In this document: positions 6,027-6,975 of the stretch, one piece after another
Position numbering within the stretch: position 1 is the stretch's first letter
Layout of the letters: every line of letters starts with the position of its first letter
Origin: Pseudomonadota bacterium
GTDB taxonomy: Bacteria; Pseudomonadota; Alphaproteobacteria; Caulobacterales; Caulobacteraceae
Direction: 5' to 3'
Assembly (NCBI GenBank): GCA_023434015.1
Contig: JAEYTM010000210.1
Coordinates: 1 to 6,975 of the forward strand
DNA: 6,975 nt
Notes under the pieces: generated by a model
The model's database searches: none
What the model was told of the DNA's origin: nothing
Seen by the model: the letters and a program-made list of their open reading frames with translations, nothing else
Made by a program: the position numbers and the translations under genes

Positions 6027-6127
6027 GGCCGCCGGGAACAATATCCCCGCCCCGCGGGTTTGGGCGGAACGGCTGGGGGCGGCCGATCAATTGCGCGTGG
6101 CCGTTGTCCGTGCCCGCCGGAGTCGCC
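6027..6127 (+). other. Intergenic gap with a weak hairpin
   Basis: CCGCCC (6047-6052) can pair with GGGCGG (6062-6067) around a 9-base loop. It follows the GT-A-like stop by about 20 bases but lacks a T tract, so it is at best a weak terminator. A GANTC site (GAGTC, 6120-6124) overlaps the GGAG ribosome binding site (6119-6122) of the next small gene. No promoter is recognisable. Confidence 0.3.
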
Positions 6128-6325
6128 ATGCCATCCGAAACCTTCACCATCGCCCGCCACGGCGAATACTGGGGCGTCAGTTCGGGCGGCACGGTGCTGG
6201 CGATCTCGCGCAGCAAACGCGCGGCCGAGGAACTGGCCCGCTCCGCCTCGCGCATGCTGCGCCCAGGCCCCGGTCAGGGGGACGCGACGGTCCGCGCGGA
6301 GCGGCGCAGCTTCACGCGCGACTGA
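6128..6325 (+). CDS. Small hypothetical protein (65 aa)
   Basis: Not recognised as a named gene. The 65 residues start FTIARHGEYWGV (6-17), then GGTVLAISRSKRAAEELARSASRML (20-44). This looks like two short beta strands, the second starting after a Gly turn, followed by an amphipathic Ala/Glu/Arg helix, then a Gly/Pro-rich tail and a basic end. The strand-strand-helix layout with 'W.V', 'VLA..' and a Lys/Arg-led helix is like small DUF2188-type or phage-associated proteins, but that likeness is tentative. ATG at 6128 with GGAG at 6119-6122 (5-base spacer) gives a good start. The open frame continues far upstream as a shadow of the GT-A-like gene, so only this 3' part is taken as real. No signal peptide or membrane segment is present. 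Confidence 0.6.
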   Translation: MPSETFTIARHGEYWGVSSGGTVLAISRSKRAAEELARSASRMLRPGPGQGDATVRAERRSFTRD

Positions 6326-6448
6326 GCGACCAGCGACCGCAGTTAGCGCTCCCGTTCGGCGACACTTTGGGGCAACGTCGATATTGGCGGGCTCCGGCGA
6401 CTCGCCCGATTCAGCAACCCCGCGCAGTCGGGGCGTCCAGGGGGGGCC
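6326..6448 (+). promoter_or_regulatory. Upstream region of the MHS transporter with paired GANTC sites
   Basis: A 123-base gap that should contain the transporter's promoter. Two GANTC sites lie 9 bases apart (GACTC 6399-6403 and GATTC 6408-6412). Further upstream, GTTAGCGCTCCC (6342-6353) matches 10 of 12 positions of the palindrome GTTAGCGCTAAC. CCCCG (6418-6422) can pair with CGGGG (6429-6433) as a short leader hairpin. A run of seven Gs (6440-6446), preceded by A, forms the ribosome binding region just 2 bases before the ATG. No -35/-10 pair could be assigned. Confidence 0.45.
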
Positions 6449-6975
6449 ATGGCCAAATCAACTGTTCCCGCCGAAGGGGACGAGGCGCACACGGTCGATC
6501 GCGACGACCGGATGGTGATCGCCGCCTCGTCCGTCGGCACCGTGTTCGAGTGGTACGACTTCTATCTGTACGGCTCGCTGGCGACCTACATCACCAGCCA
6601 CTTCTTCTCGGGCGTCAACGAGACCACCGGCTACATCTTCGCCCTGCTGGCCTTCGCCGCCGGCTTCGCGGTGCGCCCGTTCGGGGCCCTGGTGTTCGGC
6701 CGGCTCGGCGACCTGTGGGGCCGCAAGAACACCTTCCTGGTCACCATGCTGCTGATGGGCCTGTCGACCTTCGCGGTCGGGCTGATGCCCTCCTACGCCC
6801 AGATCGGCGTCGCCGCCCCCGCCCTGCTGATCGTCATGCGGCTGATCCAGGGCCTGGCCCTGGGCGGCGAGTACGGCGGCGCGGCGACCTACGTCGCCGA
6901 GCACGCCCCACCCGGCAAGCGCGGCCTCTACACGAGCTGGATCCAGACGACGGCGACGCTCGGCCTGTTCCTCAG
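6449..6975 (+). CDS. MHS-family major facilitator transporter (ProP/ShiA/KgtP type), 3' end cut by window
   Basis: The first 175 residues of an inner-membrane secondary transporter of the metabolite:H+ symporter family, whose members take up organic acids, osmolytes or similar small solutes with protons. The N-terminus is hydrophilic (1-21) and is followed by the family hallmark GTVFEWYDFYLYG (30-42). Transmembrane helices are visible at about 22-45, 60-82, 95-114 and 122-140. MFS motif A is GRLGDLWGRK (84-93), and RLIQGLALGGEYGG (131-144) leads into ATYVAEHAP, both classic for MHS. The sequence TSWIQTTATLG near the window edge is typical of the alphaproteobacterial branch of about 550 residues (from general knowledge). 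The start is ATG at 6449, directly after a G-rich ribosome binding region. The substrate cannot be named, and the gene runs off the right edge. Confidence 0.92.
   Translation, partial: MAKSTVPAEGDEAHTVDRDDRMVIAASSVGTVFEWYDFYLYGSLATYITSHFFSGVNETTGYIFALLAFAAGFAVRPFGALVFGRLGDLWGRKNTFLVTMLLMGLSTFAVGLMPSYAQIGVAAPALLIVMRLIQGLALGGEYGGAATYVAEHAPPGKRGLYTSWIQTTATLGLFL

Noticed and set aside
6047..6067. Intrinsic terminator after the GT-A-like gene
   Set aside because: The 6-bp GC stem has a 9-base loop and no T tract, so it is listed only as a weak hairpin.
4832..6127. Long upstream extension of the small ORF frame
   Set aside because: The Arg/Pro/Gly-rich translation is the out-of-frame reading of the vanZ-like and GT-A-like genes; only the part from ATG 6128 looks real.
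6458..6904. Minus-strand open frame opposite the transporter
   Set aside because: Antisense to clear MHS motifs, with a Gln/Gly/His-rich shadow product.
1..6975. tRNA, rRNA, CRISPR arrays, insertion sequences or prophage
   Set aside because: No cloverleaf, repeat-spacer pattern, terminal inverted repeats or transposase/integrase motifs were seen; nearly all bases are covered by ordinary genes.

Overview
This is a dense, very GC-rich stretch of bacterial chromosome. Its character fits an alphaproteobacterium, most likely of the Caulobacterales (Caulobacter/Phenylobacterium type). The reasons are the extreme GC bias, Tat-style and GTG/TTG-started genes, GANTC (CcrM-type) sites concentrated between genes, and the family mix of SpsF-like and PseB-like sugar enzymes, FkbM methyltransferase, VanZ-like protein and MHS-type transporter. 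The genus is inference from gene style, not a demonstrated match.

Left part (1-3162) is a surface-sugar or flagellin-glycosylation cluster. It holds a family-2 glycosyltransferase cut by the left window edge, overlapping by ATGA with an SpsF-family cytidylyltransferase, then an FkbM methyltransferase, all on +. These converge, with a 4-base gap, on a minus-strand pseB (UDP-GlcNAc 4,6-dehydratase) that begins with TTG. Together they supply the first step of a nonulosonic-acid (pseudaminic-type) sugar route, an enzyme that could activate a sugar with CTP, a transferase, and an O-methylating decorator. The remaining pathway genes (aminotransferase, acetyltransferase, hydrolase, synthase) are not in the window.

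Middle part (3252-4778): a small Tat-exported protein with a FliL-like layout is divergent from pseB. It meets, tail to tail with a 1-base gap, a minus-strand pair consisting of pterin-4a-carbinolamine dehydratase followed by a short-chain dehydrogenase.

Right part (4857-6975), all on +: a VanZ-like membrane protein, a GT-A-like putative glycosyltransferase of an uncharacterised family, a 65-residue hypothetical protein, and the first 175 codons of an MHS-family (ProP/ShiA-type) transporter cut by the right edge.

No RNA genes, insertion sequences, CRISPR arrays or prophage pieces were seen. I found no clear new biological system. The best leads are the intergenic clustering of GANTC and of AGCGCT-centred palindromes, the Tat/FliL-like protein beside pseB, and the unassigned GT-A-like protein.
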